Shown: positions 25,101 to 34,061, counted from the first letter of the stretch. The stretch: DNA of 36,131 nucleotides from SLLG01 sp964403935 (GCA_964403935.1 CAYOIB010000019.1:1-36131), one strand, 5' to 3'. Notes: a model not told the origin generated them from the letters alone. Numbers and translations are program-made.

Positions 25101-27173
25101 TTGCGCGCTCCCGACAAAGCTCGAAGATCGGGACTTGTGGATCCTGAAAGTGACAAGCCCCCCTCCCGCTCGCGCAATCCTCTGGCTTTCTCCCGAATGA
25201 GGATCAGCCCGTTTCGGCACCGGCTGCAGTACCTTCTGGAGTCGATTTTGTTAAGCGGCACACTGGGGCGACTTTCCATCGCTGCGTTGGCAATTCTGGT
25301 GACCGCGCTGACCGCTGGAATGCTGGTCTTTTCCTTTGCCCAGGGAACTGAACATGCCTTTTCAAATCCCTTTGAGGCCGCTTGGTGGGCCTTTCTACGT
25401 CTTTCGGATCCGGGCTATCTGGGGGACGATGAGGGCTTGCTGCTCCGGACGGTCTCGACGGTCCTGACCGTCGGCGGCTATGTCCTTTTTCTGGGCGTTC
25501 TTGTCGCGATTCTCACTCAGGGCTTGAATGAAAAGATCAGGAAGCTGGAGATGGGGACGACACCTGTCAGCGCCCGTAAACACATTATCCTGTTAGGCTG
25601 GACGAACCGGACGCCACGAATGGTCCGTAATTTCGTTTTGTCGGAGGCGCGGGTCCAGCGCTTCCTGCGTCGGATCGGGGCGCGGCGCTTGAAGCTTCTC
25701 TTGCTCATCGAAGAGGTGGGGCCCGAACATTGGGTCGAGCTGCGGGCGTTTCTCGGCCGGGACCGGCGAAAGAACGGTGTGATTATGCGATCGGGAACCC
25801 CGCTTCGTTTGGAGCACCTGATGCGGGTCGATTTTCTACGGGCCAGTGCAATTGTGCTGGCGGCTCAAAGCCGGACCGGGCGACGGGCCGCAAGTGAGTC
25901 CGATAACGCAGCCGTGAAGACGGTTCTTTCAATTTCGCACAGCCTCCGCTTTGCCGAACTGAATTCACCTCCGCCCATGCTGGTCGTGGAATTGCACGAT
26001 CCCTGCAAGGTCCCCACCGTTCTCGGTGGCTACCGCGGGCCGATCGAAGTCATCTCCAGTGATCAGGTTCTCAGCCAGATTCTCGTGCAGATGGCACGGA
26101 ATCCCCGGATCAGCTTTGTCATCCGGGAGTTGCTTTCACAGGGGGTTGGAAGTGAGTTCTTTGTTCGCGATTGCCCTCCGGTTCTGGTGGGAAAGGAGTT
26201 CTGGCAGGTTGCCTCAACCCTGGCTGACGCCATCCTCATCGGGGTGACCTGGCAGACGGATGGAAACATTCAACCTCTGTTGAATCCGCCGGTGGGTCAT
26301 CGGCTCGGAGCGGACCAGAAACTGGTTTATGTGGCGAGGACGTGGGACGATCTGGAATTTATTGAGGCTGCTGACAAGGCACCGGTATGGCCCGTTCCGA
26401 AGCCGAAACCGAAGGGGGGCGGGCAGACCCCTCTTCCGACTTTGCGCTTGCTCGTGCTCGGTTGGTCCGGACGGCTTCCTGCCCTGCTGAGTGAACTGGA
26501 ATCGTATTCTCAGGAGACTTTCAGGATAACAATCGCGGGGCGGGCGCCTCTCTCTCTGCGGCAGGAGTTGTGTGCTCAATATGCACCTGATCTGGAGCGA
26601 ATGGAGATTCGCCATGTAGAGGCCGATTACACAGTGCCTTCCCGTTTGGCGGCACTCAATCCAGGCGAGTTCGATGGTGTTCTGTGTCTGGCGAGCGATC
26701 AGGCTGATTCCGATGAGGAAGCCGATGCCCGGACGCTGGTCGCTTATACAACGCTTCAATCGATACTGGCTGAATCGCCTTCAAGGCCGCGAATTTTGGT
26801 GGAGCTCCTGGATGAACTGAACGTTGGGCTGATCGATCCCGGGCGCAGCGAATACCTCCTGAGTCCCGACATCCTCAGCCATATGCTCGTGCAGGTTTCT
26901 CTGCGGAGGGAATTGAATGCTGTATTTCGGGAGCTCTTCAGTGCGAGTGAAAGGGAGATCCAGTTCCGCGACTATCGGTCTTATGACTTGGAAATGGGGC
27001 GGCCGGTGAGTTTTGGAGAGATTCAAGCGCTTGCACGGGCTCATGGGGAGATTGCCCTCGGCATTTTTGAGCCGGAGGGTGGCATCCTGCCTGCCGGGGG
27101 AGTGAGCCTCAATCCGGGGCGAGAGCGAATCTGCCGCCCGGGCGAGGAGGATCGGATCGTGATCTTGCAGTAG
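25101..27173 (+). CDS. CASTOR/POLLUX-type ion channel with two RCK-like domains
   Basis: After the N-terminus, two transmembrane segments (LSIAALAILVTALTAGMLVF and LTVGGYVLFLGVLVAILTQG) flank a pore-like loop containing AWWAFLRLSDPGYLGDD. Two nucleotide-binding-like domains follow, marked by HIILLGWTNRTPRMVRNF and LRLLVLGWSGRLPALLSEL. This is the layout of CASTOR/POLLUX (SYM8-like) channels, gated cation channels related to RCK-regulated K+ channels. A TTG at 25101 is chosen because a good GGAGG (25089-25093) lies seven bases upstream; the first ATG (25197) has no ribosome binding site and would remove 32 residues. The gene begins 22 bp after the hybrid kinase stop, so the two are probably co-transcribed. 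Ion selectivity is not visible. Confidence 0.82.
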   Translation: MRAPDKARRSGLVDPESDKPPSRSRNPLAFSRMRISPFRHRLQYLLESILLSGTLGRLSIAALAILVTALTAGMLVFSFAQGTEHAFSNPFEAAWWAFLRLSDPGYLGDDEGLLLRTVSTVLTVGGYVLFLGVLVAILTQGLNEKIRKLEMGTTPVSARKHIILLGWTNRTPRMVRNFVLSEARVQRFLRRIGARRLKLLLLIEEVGPEHWVELRAFLGRDRRKNGVIMRSGTPLRLEHLMRVDFLRASAIVLAAQSRTGRRAASESDNAAVKTVLSISHSLRFAELNSPPPMLVVELHDPCKVPTVLGGYRGPIEVISSDQVLSQILVQMARNPRISFVIRELLSQGVGSEFFVRDCPPVLVGKEFWQVASTLADAILIGVTWQTDGNIQPLLNPPVGHRLGADQKLVYVARTWDDLEFIEAADKAPVWPVPKPKPKGGGQTPLPTLRLLVLGWSGRLPALLSELESYSQETFRITIAGRAPLSLRQELCAQYAPDLERMEIRHVEADYTVPSRLAALNPGEFDGVLCLASDQADSDEEADARTLVAYTTLQSILAESPSRPRILVELLDELNVGLIDPGRSEYLLSPDILSHMLVQVSLRRELNAVFRELFSASEREIQFRDYRSYDLEMGRPVSFGEIQALARAHGEIALGIFEPEGGILPAGGVSLNPGRERICRPGEEDRIVILQ

Positions 27174-27221
27174 CCAGGAGGTCGGATTCAGCCCTGGATT
27201 CCAATTGCAGGGGAGGCTGCT

Positions 27222-28988
27222 TTGGCCATCGTGCGGGTCATGGACAAAGCAAGTATTGCCGAGGTGCTGGAAGAGATTGCCCTGCTCCTGGAGATCACCG
27301 GTGAGAACCCATTCAAGGTGCGCGCGTATCAGCGAGGGGCACGGGCGCTCGGGGACCTGGAAGACGAGTTGCCGACCGTGATCGCAGAGGACCGGCTCGC
27401 ATCCGTTCCAGGGATCGGCAAAGCGTTGGTCGACAAGATTACCGTGCTCCATGAAACCGGGCAGCTTCCCTATTACGAGGCGCTGAAGGCATCGGTTCCA
27501 GCAGGGTTGCTGGGAATGTTGGAGATTTCTGGCTTCGGGCCAAAGAAGATCAAGAAAGTCTACGACGAGCTTGGGGTGGATTCGGTTGAGGCGTTGCGCA
27601 AGGCTTGCGAAGACGGACGGGTGGCAGCGCTGAAGGGCTTCGGTCCAAAGACCGCACAGAATTTGCTCAAGGGGATTGAGAACCTCGAAAGCTATCGCGC
27701 GCGGCATCTTTGGTGGGAGGTGCAGGCCGTGGCGCTGCCGGTTTTGAGTGCTTTGCGAGCCTTCCCGGAAGTGCGCCGGGCCGAAGTGGCGGGCAGCTTC
27801 CGCCGCGGAATGGAGACGGTCGGTGATCTGGATTTTCTCGTTGCGGCAGAAGCATCCGCTCCGGTGATGGACGCTTTTACGGCTCTGCCGGGTATCGCCG
27901 CTGTTCTTGCAAAGGGTGAAACCAAGTCGAGCGTCCGCTTTCTGAGCGGCCTTCAAGCCGATTTGCGGGTGGTGCCGGAAGCTCAGTTCGCCTCGGCTCT
28001 CCACCATTTCACCGGATCAAAGGACCACAATGTTCAGATGCGCCAGCGCGCCTTGGCGCGTGGTTTGAGCCTCTCTGAGTGGGGGTTGTTCCCAAAGGAT
28101 TCCAAGACTGGTGAGGTCACGCGCGAGTCCCTTCCGCTGCGGGATGAGGAAGCCATTTTCAGCGCGCTTGGCCTGCACTTCATTCCACCGGAATTGCGCG
28201 AGGGCCGGAATGAAATCGCTCTGGCCGAAGCGGGTGAGTTGCCCAAGCTTGTGAGCTTCGAGGATCTACGCGGGTCTTTCCACAATCACACATCCGCCTC
28301 CGACGGGCGGGGAAGTCTGAGGGATATGGCCGAGGCGGCAAAGGCCCTCGGCTGGGAATACCTCGGCATCGCCGATCACTCCAAGGCAAGCTGGCAGGCG
28401 AGGGGCCTCGATGAAGAACGCCTTTTACGGCAGGTGGATGAGATCCGTGCCTTGAATGCCACCGGCGATCTGGGCGTCCACCTGTTCGCCGGTTGCGAAG
28501 TCGATATTCTGAAAGATGGAACGTTGGACTTTGGCCCGGATTTATTGGCACAGCTGGATTACGTCGTGATCTCCGTCCACATGTCGATGAGCGGTCTCGA
28601 TGCGGATACCATGACGGCGCGAATCATTCGGGCAATGGAAGTGGATATCAAGCCGCGAAAAATGTTGGGACACCTGACCGGCCGGCTTCTCCTTCGGCGT
28701 GAAGGCTACCCGTTACACGTTGGCCGGATCATCGATGCCGCTGCGGCCACCGGCACGATTATCGAGCTGAACGCAAACCCGAGACGCCTCGATATGGATT
28801 GGCGGCACTGGCGACAGGCTTTGGACAAAAATGTCTTATGCGCGATCAATCCGGATGCCCATGATCCGAGCGGACTGGCCCTGACGCGCGCCGGCGTTCT
28901 GTCCGCACGAAAAGCCGGCATGACGCCGGATGAGGTCGTCAATACGATGAACCTCGCCGCGGTGCGAACCTGGCTGGGGCTTGCGTGA
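27222..28988 (+). CDS. polX: DNA polymerase X with PHP domain (polymerase/3'-5' exonuclease)
   Basis: The N-terminal ~130 residues hold helix-hairpin-helix motifs (SVPGIGKALVDKI, GFGPKTAQNLL). The polymerase X core has the catalytic Asp pair in GDLDFLVAA, the third Asp in QADLRVVPE, and HFTGSKDHNVQMR. The C-terminal PHP domain (~345-588) has HNHTSASDG, IADHSKASW, GHLTGRLLL and NPDAHD, giving the metal-binding His/Asp set. In Bacillus and Thermus this family fills gaps in base-excision repair and has PHP-dependent 3'-5' exonuclease activity. The TTG at 27222 is chosen because GGGAGG lies five bases upstream; the ATG at 27240 is too far from it. It ends two bases from the convergent RodZ-like gene. 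Confidence 0.93.
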   Translation: MAIVRVMDKASIAEVLEEIALLLEITGENPFKVRAYQRGARALGDLEDELPTVIAEDRLASVPGIGKALVDKITVLHETGQLPYYEALKASVPAGLLGMLEISGFGPKKIKKVYDELGVDSVEALRKACEDGRVAALKGFGPKTAQNLLKGIENLESYRARHLWWEVQAVALPVLSALRAFPEVRRAEVAGSFRRGMETVGDLDFLVAAEASAPVMDAFTALPGIAAVLAKGETKSSVRFLSGLQADLRVVPEAQFASALHHFTGSKDHNVQMRQRALARGLSLSEWGLFPKDSKTGEVTRESLPLRDEEAIFSALGLHFIPPELREGRNEIALAEAGELPKLVSFEDLRGSFHNHTSASDGRGSLRDMAEAAKALGWEYLGIADHSKASWQARGLDEERLLRQVDEIRALNATGDLGVHLFAGCEVDILKDGTLDFGPDLLAQLDYVVISVHMSMSGLDADTMTARIIRAMEVDIKPRKMLGHLTGRLLLRREGYPLHVGRIIDAAAATGTIIELNANPRRLDMDWRHWRQALDKNVLCAINPDAHDPSGLALTRAGVLSARKAGMTPDEVVNTMNLAAVRTWLGLA

Positions 28989-28990
28989 CC

Positions 28991-29806
28991 CTATTGGATA
29001 GTGGTTCGTCCGGGCCCTGAGGCACCCACTGAGACCTCTCGACCATTTCGCTCAATGGTGAGGGCTTCGCCATCACTGAAGCGGATGGATACCGGACCTT
29101 CCCGCTCAATCGAGACAGCGTCACCGGCGTTGAGAGAGCCTTGATAAAGGCGGGCACGATTCGCGACTTCTTCCACGATGACCGTGACATCACCCGTAGC
29201 GCGGAGGATCAGGTGTCGGGACGGCGCGGTCTCGGCCTCAACGGCGGATTCATTCGTGGCAAGAGTCCCTTCGGCCGGGGTATCAGGCGAGCGCAGGACG
29301 CTGATCAACAGCACCAGCAGAAGAACAACGATGCCCACACTGCCGCTGATAACAGCGATCTTGATGTAGAGCGCATTATCCCCGCTGTCGGCTGGAGGCG
29401 GGCGATCACCCGCGAGATTGGCAGACGAAGCGACAAGTGGAGGCCGCTTTGCGGTGTTGGCACTGTCCGAGCTTCCGGAAGGTGTGCGGCCTTCATCGGC
29501 GATCTCCTCGTCATCGGGTAGTTCCATCCGGCCAAGCGATTCCTTTGCAGAACCATTTCCAGTACTGGCACGCCGGGCAAGGTAGGCGTCGTAGTCTGTT
29601 AAAATATTATCGGGATCGGCTTTGACGAAACGAGCGTAGTTCTTGAGGAACCCGCGGACGTAGATTTGAGGCAGGGCAATCTCTTCGATTCGGTTGGCTT
29701 CCATGGCCAGAAGGTAGTCACCACGAATCTTCGTTGCTTCCGCCGCCTCGCGGATAGATACGCCTTTACGCTTCCGAGCTTCCTCCAGTCGTTCACCAAT
29801 GGTCAT
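28991..29806 (-). CDS. RodZ-like membrane protein with N-terminal helix-turn-helix and DUF4115-like C-terminus
   Basis: Residues ~3-75 form an Xre/HTH_25-type helix-turn-helix (GERLEEARKRKGVSIREAAEAT, split here as GERLEEARKRKG and VSIREAAEAT, then YVRGFLKNYARF). A ~70-residue polar linker leads to one transmembrane segment (~148-170) and a periplasmic beta domain with DVTVIVEEVANRARLYQGSL, similar to DUF4115. This is the RodZ architecture; RodZ links MreB to the elongation machinery and shapes rods. No mreBCD is in the window, so the role is by family. It is the last gene of the leftward accB operon, 52 bp after thiE. Confidence 0.78.
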   Translation of the reverse strand: MTIGERLEEARKRKGVSIREAAEATKIRGDYLLAMEANRIEEIALPQIYVRGFLKNYARFVKADPDNILTDYDAYLARRASTGNGSAKESLGRMELPDDEEIADEGRTPSGSSDSANTAKRPPLVASSANLAGDRPPPADSGDNALYIKIAVISGSVGIVVLLLVLLISVLRSPDTPAEGTLATNESAVEAETAPSRHLILRATGDVTVIVEEVANRARLYQGSLNAGDAVSIEREGPVSIRFSDGEALTIERNGREVSVGASGPGRTTIQ

Positions 29807-29858
29807 TTTAGCCTCAAAATCAGGATTTGGGTGATTAAGGGCCGGTGTATTTCACAAA

Positions 29859-30524
29859 TCAACATCTATCCAATCCTTTGTCGGAATGGCTTCCCGTGAG
29901 GGCCTTCCGGTAAACCCTGACGGCGGACGCCGGATCCGGGTCACAGAGGAGATCAGACACGACCACAACCCGTTGGCCGCCGGCATCGAGAACCCTCTGG
30001 AGATTGTGTCGCTTGATACCGCCAATACAGAAAAAGGGAATGGGTCCGTCTTTGCTTCGTGCGTAGCTGGCCAGAGCGAGTCCCACCGGCTCATAGGTCG
30101 GTTTGGTGGGCGTGGCAAAGATTGGCCCGACAGCAAAGTAATCGAGGAGATGAGCCCGCGCCAGCGCCCCTTCGATCTGCTGCTGGGAGTGGGTGGACAA
30201 GCCAAGGATGCGTTCCGGGCCGAGCCGCTCGCGAGCGTCCTCGGGTGACATGTCATCCTGTCCAATGTGGGCTCCGACGCCGGGTAGGCGGAGAGCAACA
30301 TGAACAGCATCGTTGATGATCAGAGGCACGCCCTTGGATTGACAGAGCGGGAGGACGGCGCGCGCACGCGCCTCGATTTCCGTGTCCGAAGACCCCTTTG
30401 CCCGGACTTGGAGAATATCCGCGCCGCCCGCAATCAGGGCTTCAGCCGTTGCTGTCCAAGCTTCGTTTGAGGTGTAGCCAGTATCCAGGATGGCGTAGAG
30501 AAAACACCGATTTAAAGGTTTCAT
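29859..30524 (-). CDS. thiE: Thiamine-phosphate synthase
   Basis: The TIM-barrel protein of 221 residues has the ThiE signatures GGADILQVRAKGSS (substrate pyrophosphate contact), PLIINDAVHVALRLPGVGAHIGQ (given as PLIINDAVHVAL and GVGAHIGQDDMS), GLSTHS and DYFAVGPIFATPTK. It joins the pyrimidine and thiazole phosphates to make thiamine phosphate. It lacks any ThiD fusion. It lies between amaP and the rodZ-like gene, an unusual neighbourhood for a thiamine gene and with no other thi gene present. The TenI-type paralogues are similar, but the intact GxDD region favours ThiE. Confidence 0.85.
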   Translation of the reverse strand: MKPLNRCFLYAILDTGYTSNEAWTATAEALIAGGADILQVRAKGSSDTEIEARARAVLPLCQSKGVPLIINDAVHVALRLPGVGAHIGQDDMSPEDARERLGPERILGLSTHSQQQIEGALARAHLLDYFAVGPIFATPTKPTYEPVGLALASYARSKDGPIPFFCIGGIKRHNLQRVLDAGGQRVVVVSDLLCDPDPASAVRVYRKALTGSHSDKGLDRC

Positions 30525-30563
30525 AGTTGCCCAAGCTCCCGAAACGGAGCCTGCAAGGGTCTG

Positions 30564-31133
30564 TCACTCCTTCCGAAGGGACCCTTCATCCTCGGATGAC
30601 AGTGGTTGTATTTCATTGGCCGCAACCGATTCCCGGGCTGCTTCTTCCGGGTGGGAAACCGGGTCCGGGCGGCGCGCGCCGGGTGAGGTCTCGTCCACGA
30701 GTGGGAGGGCTGTTTCGCCGATTACTTTGGTGATCTTCGTGTTGATTGAATCCACATTCTCAAGGCCAAACTGGGTCTTGAGCGAGGTTCGGATCCGGCG
30801 CTTGATCTCGCTGTCCATCTCCTGCAGGCGGATGGGGGCTCGTGCCGTGAGAAAGAGGTTGATGACGAGGCGGCGGCCCTGGCGGATCCGGCAACGGACA
30901 TCCTCGACCCCGGAGACTGATTCCGCCGCATGTTCAATCAGATTCCGAATGGTCTCGGGAGCGATTTCAATGCGACCGCCTTCAGACTTGAAGGGAACGA
31001 TTCCGCGCCGACGCGTACGGTAACGACTGATCATCACCAGAAAAACAATCCCCAAAAGGATCGTTCCGATGAGCCAATAGACCGCCGGTGGTTCGATTAG
31101 CTGCTGCAGGGATTCGATCAGGCGGTCATTCAT
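30564..31133 (-). CDS. AmaP-like membrane protein (Asp23/Gls24 membrane anchor)
   Basis: An N-terminal transmembrane segment (~residues 19-37, YWLIGTILLGIVFLVMIS) is followed by a basic stretch and a ~110-residue Gls24/Asp23-like domain (IEIAPETIRNLIEHAAESV, VINLFLTARAPIRLQEMD). The C-terminal ~50 residues are acidic and probably disordered. In Staphylococcus AmaP anchors Asp23 to the membrane in envelope stress. Here the gene lies 25 bp after the Asp23-family gene, matching that partnership. The name is by family and context. Confidence 0.72.
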   Translation of the reverse strand: MNDRLIESLQQLIEPPAVYWLIGTILLGIVFLVMISRYRTRRRGIVPFKSEGGRIEIAPETIRNLIEHAAESVSGVEDVRCRIRQGRRLVINLFLTARAPIRLQEMDSEIKRRIRTSLKTQFGLENVDSINTKITKVIGETALPLVDETSPGARRPDPVSHPEEAARESVAANEIQPLSSEDEGSLRKE

Positions 31134-31158
31134 GAGCGGTCAATGGGGTTTAATGGAG

Positions 31159-31584
31159 TCAATCCAGCTCCGGTTTTCCTTCGGATTCCGGGTGGCGGAC
31201 GCCGTCGACAATAACGTCAACCCGCGCCACTTCCTTATTGGTCATATTTTCGACTTGGTCGCGCACCGCGATCTGAACATCCTGTGCAACCTTCGCAAGC
31301 TGAGTGCCAAACTGGAGGATCACCTTGACGGCGATGACGTAGCGTTGCTGGTCGTCTTCACTGATGCTGACGCCGGCACCGGAATCACGCTTGCTGCCAA
31401 AGAGACCGACAATGTCGTTGCGGAAACCACCGCTGGCAAGGGACACGACCCCTACGACCTCTTTTGCTGCGATTCCAACGATCGTGGCCACCACTTCGTT
31501 GTTGATATGGATGCTGCCATGATCGGAAGCCTCCTGAATATCGACGGGACCATCCAGGCCCTGGAGCGTGTCGTCATTTTCCAT
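31159..31584 (-). CDS. Asp23/Gls24 family envelope stress protein
   Basis: The 141-residue cytoplasmic protein fits the Asp23/Gls24 (DUF322) family, with IHINNEVVATIVGIAAKEV, GVVSLASGGFRNDI and YVIAVKVILQFGTQLAKVAQ, followed by the terminal amphipathic VEDMTNKEVARVDV-type helix (read here as QVENMTNKEVARVDVIV). These proteins polymerise under the membrane and affect envelope stress. It is 24 bp downstream of accC and 25 bp upstream of amaP. In Firmicutes asp23 genes also often follow accC, supporting a conserved operon. Confidence 0.88.
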   Translation of the reverse strand: MENDDTLQGLDGPVDIQEASDHGSIHINNEVVATIVGIAAKEVVGVVSLASGGFRNDIVGLFGSKRDSGAGVSISEDDQQRYVIAVKVILQFGTQLAKVAQDVQIAVRDQVENMTNKEVARVDVIVDGVRHPESEGKPELD

Positions 31585-31608
31585 AATTTCTATACCTTAT
31601 GTTCTTTT

Positions 31609-33000
31609 TTAAGTCCGGTCGAGCTCTTCATTCGTCATTGCGAGCGTATCCTTCGGGGTTCTTGCGAGAAACTCCTCAACAAAACGGGTTGTCGCCCGGC
31701 CTTCGGCGAAGACGGGATCGCGCACAATCGCTCGGGCAAAGGATATATTTGTGCGAATGCCCCGGATAAGGTATTCGCTCAGCGCGCGGTGCATCCGGTC
31801 AAGAGCGAGCTCGCGGGTGCGCCCGTATGTGATGACTTTCGCAATCATGCTGTCGTAGTAGGGCGGCACGACATAACCCCCGTAGACATGACTGTCGAGG
31901 CGGACCCCATGGCCACCTGGCGGGTAATAAAGCGTAATCTCACCGGGGCAGGGGGCGAAGTTCCGGCCCGGGTCCTCGGCACAGACCCGAACTTCAATCG
32001 CGTGACGGGTCACCTGCACATCCTCCTGGCAGTACTGGAGGCGTTCGCCGGATGCGATCCGGATCTGTTGCTTGATCAGGTCGATGCCCGTGATCTCCTC
32101 GGTCACGGGGTGCTCCACCTGAATCCGGGTATTCATTTCGATGAAGTAGAAGTTGCGGTCCTTATCGACGAGGAACTCAACCGTGCCCGCGTTCCAGTAG
32201 TCACAGGCCGCCGCGGCCTTGAGGGCGGCTTCACCCATTCGTTCGCGAAGCTCGGGGGTCATGAACGGGGACGGCGCTTCTTCGATCACCTTTTGGTGCC
32301 GGCGTTGAACCGAGCAGTCGCGCTCCCAGAGATGGATACGGTTGCCGTGCTCGTCGCAGAGGACCTGGATCTCAATGTGGCGCGGGTCTTCGATGTATTT
32401 TTCTACATATACGGCCCCATTGCCAAAAGCTTTGGCGGCTTCATTGCTGGCCGCGACGAACTCTTTCTGAAAGGAGATTGAGTTGTGGGCCAAGCGCATT
32501 CCGCGCCCGCCGCCGCCCGCCACGGCTTTGATAATAACCGGAAACCCAATGGATTCGGCGACGCGCAGTGCCTCAGACTCATCAGAGAGGACGCCCTCAC
32601 TGCCCGGAACGGTGGGAACGCCCGCGGCCTTGACCGTTTCACGGGCCACGGCCTTGTCTCCCATCATACGGATGCTGTCAGAGCGCGGTCCAATAAACTT
32701 GATCCGGCACTCTTCACATTGCTCCGCGAAGACAGGATCTTCGGCGAGGAAACCGTATCCGGGATGGATGGCGTCGACGTCGGAAATTTGTGCGGCAGCC
32801 ATGATCCGGTCGGCCCGCAGATAGCTGTCGGAGGCCAATGCACTTCCGATGCAGATGGCCCCATCGGCAAGCTGCACGTGGAGGGATTGCTCATCGGCTT
32901 CGGAGTAGACCGCAACGGTCTCGATTCCGAGTTCACGACAGGCGCGAATGATTCGGAGAGCGATCTCCCCGCGGTTGGCGATCAGAATTTTCTTTAGCAT
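31609..33000 (-). CDS. accC: Acetyl-CoA carboxylase, biotin carboxylase subunit
   Basis: The 463-residue protein has all hallmarks of AccC: N-terminal ILIANRGEIALRIIRACREL, the ATP-grasp glycine loop VAGGGGRGMRL, and the catalytic region FIEMNTRIQVEHPVTEEITG with the carboxylation Arg and Glu. It carboxylates biotin on AccB with bicarbonate and ATP, the first half of malonyl-CoA synthesis. Length equals the usual ~450 residues. It follows accB by 68 bp; the accA/accD carboxyltransferase genes are not in the window. Confidence 0.96.
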   Translation of the reverse strand: MLKKILIANRGEIALRIIRACRELGIETVAVYSEADEQSLHVQLADGAICIGSALASDSYLRADRIMAAAQISDVDAIHPGYGFLAEDPVFAEQCEECRIKFIGPRSDSIRMMGDKAVARETVKAAGVPTVPGSEGVLSDESEALRVAESIGFPVIIKAVAGGGGRGMRLAHNSISFQKEFVAASNEAAKAFGNGAVYVEKYIEDPRHIEIQVLCDEHGNRIHLWERDCSVQRRHQKVIEEAPSPFMTPELRERMGEAALKAAAACDYWNAGTVEFLVDKDRNFYFIEMNTRIQVEHPVTEEITGIDLIKQQIRIASGERLQYCQEDVQVTRHAIEVRVCAEDPGRNFAPCPGEITLYYPPGGHGVRLDSHVYGGYVVPPYYDSMIAKVITYGRTRELALDRMHRALSEYLIRGIRTNISFARAIVRDPVFAEGRATTRFVEEFLARTPKDTLAMTNEELDRT

Positions 33001-33068
33001 GGTCCGGACTCAGGCGCAGCGAAGGCGAGTTGAGAGAAAGCAAGAATGGAGGGGCTGGGACAGTTCCC

Positions 33069-33554
33069 TTATTCCCGCAGACGGAAGAGAGGCTGCCCGA
33101 ATTCGACGCTTTCGCCGTTCTGGACCAGGACTTCCGCGATTGTGCCCGAAGCTTCGGCCTTGATCTCATTCATGACCTTCATCGCCTCAATGATGCAGAC
33201 GATGCTGTCCTCGCGTACCGTATCTCCCGACTTGACGAAATTCGCACTTTCGGGCGAGGGGGCACTGTAGAAAGTGCCTACCATCGGCGATTTGATAATA
33301 TGCCCTGCAGGTTCAGCGGGCCCCGACGCAGCTGGAGGAGCAGCAGGGGCCGCTTCCTGTAGGGCTGGGTAGCTGCCCATCGGAGGAACGAGCGAATATT
33401 GAGGCACGGAACCATCGTGCCGGTGGATCCGTAGCTTGAAGCCTTCGTTCTCCATTTCGAACTCCGTCAGGCTGGAGCGCTTCATCAAGTCGACGATTTG
33501 TTTGATCTGTTTAAGGTCCAAAAAAGATGTCTCCCGTTCGGGGTTAAAATTCAT
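33069..33554 (-). CDS. accB: Acetyl-CoA carboxylase, biotin carboxyl carrier protein
   Basis: The N-terminal helix block (FLDLKQIKQIVDLMKRSSLT) and a Pro/Ala-rich linker (PAAPPAASGPAEPAG) precede the biotinyl domain, with biotin attachment Lys in CIIEAMKVMNEIKAE. ATG 33554 gives 161 residues, the usual BCCP size; an open frame continues upstream to 33740 but its sequence is not BCCP-like and overlaps the antisense of the intron remnant. No Shine-Dalgarno sequence precedes the ATG. Only ~130 bp of non-intron DNA lies upstream, so the operon promoter must be there or within the intron remnant. Confidence 0.92.
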   Translation of the reverse strand: MNFNPERETSFLDLKQIKQIVDLMKRSSLTEFEMENEGFKLRIHRHDGSVPQYSLVPPMGSYPALQEAAPAAPPAASGPAEPAGHIIKSPMVGTFYSAPSPESANFVKSGDTVREDSIVCIIEAMKVMNEIKAEASGTIAEVLVQNGESVEFGQPLFRLRE

Positions 33555-33689
33555 TAATCGGTGGTTAAGCTGGTGGATGCAAACCAGTAGCGCAACGGTA
33601 ATTCTCACCGAGGTTCCTTTACCATTCCTCGATGTCCAGGTGCCCGGCGGCTGGTTTTTTGAAGTGGTGCCGGGAAACTGGACAGGAGC

Positions 33690-34061
33690 GAAAGCCTGGA
33701 CTTCCTCGGGTTCACGTTCCGGTATGACCGCGACCTGCATGGTCGCGACAAGGTCTACCTGAACATCATCCCCTCGAAGAAAACGCTAAAGAAAGCCCGC
33801 GAAGCCATCCGGGAGAAATCCGGCCCGCGCATGTGCTTCAAGCCGACCCCGACCGTTGTGCAAGATCTTAACACCTTCCTGAAAGGATGGTGCGGTTACT
33901 TCCAATATGGCTATCCGCGTAAAGCGTTCCGCAACCTCGGATACTACTGTCGCGATCGGGTGGTCACCCACCTGAACCGGCGTAGCCAGCGTAAATACCA
34001 TCGCCCCAAAGGCATGAGCCACTACCAGTATCTCAAACAACTCGGACTCTATCGTCCTTGA
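33690..34061 (+). pseudogene. Truncated group II intron reverse transcriptase/maturase (C-terminal fragment)
   Basis: Translating frame 33690-34061 gives ~123 residues beginning ESLDFLGFTFRYDRDLHG (the end of the RT palm/thumb junction), then YLNIIPSKKTLKKAR, and the maturase X domain FLKGWCGYFQYGYPRKAFRN and RDRVVTHLNRRSQRKYHRPK, ending LGLYRP before TGA. This is the conserved C-terminal GIIM region, without an HNH endonuclease. The catalytic YxDD motif and everything before it are absent, and an in-frame stop at 33660 precedes the fragment. The first ATG in frame is at 33831, so it is not a functional gene. Confidence 0.88.

Noticed and set aside
26781..28007. Minus-strand open frame of ~400 codons opposite the channel and polX
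   Set aside because: It covers the junction of two real plus-strand genes and has shadow-like composition.
31132..32481. Long plus-strand open frame (449 codons) opposite asp23 and accC
   Set aside because: It spans two well-identified minus-strand genes and shows no family motif, so it is an antisense shadow.
33555..33740. Upstream extension of accB by 62 codons
   Set aside because: The added residues are not BCCP-like and overlap the antisense of the intron remnant; ATG 33554 gives the normal length.
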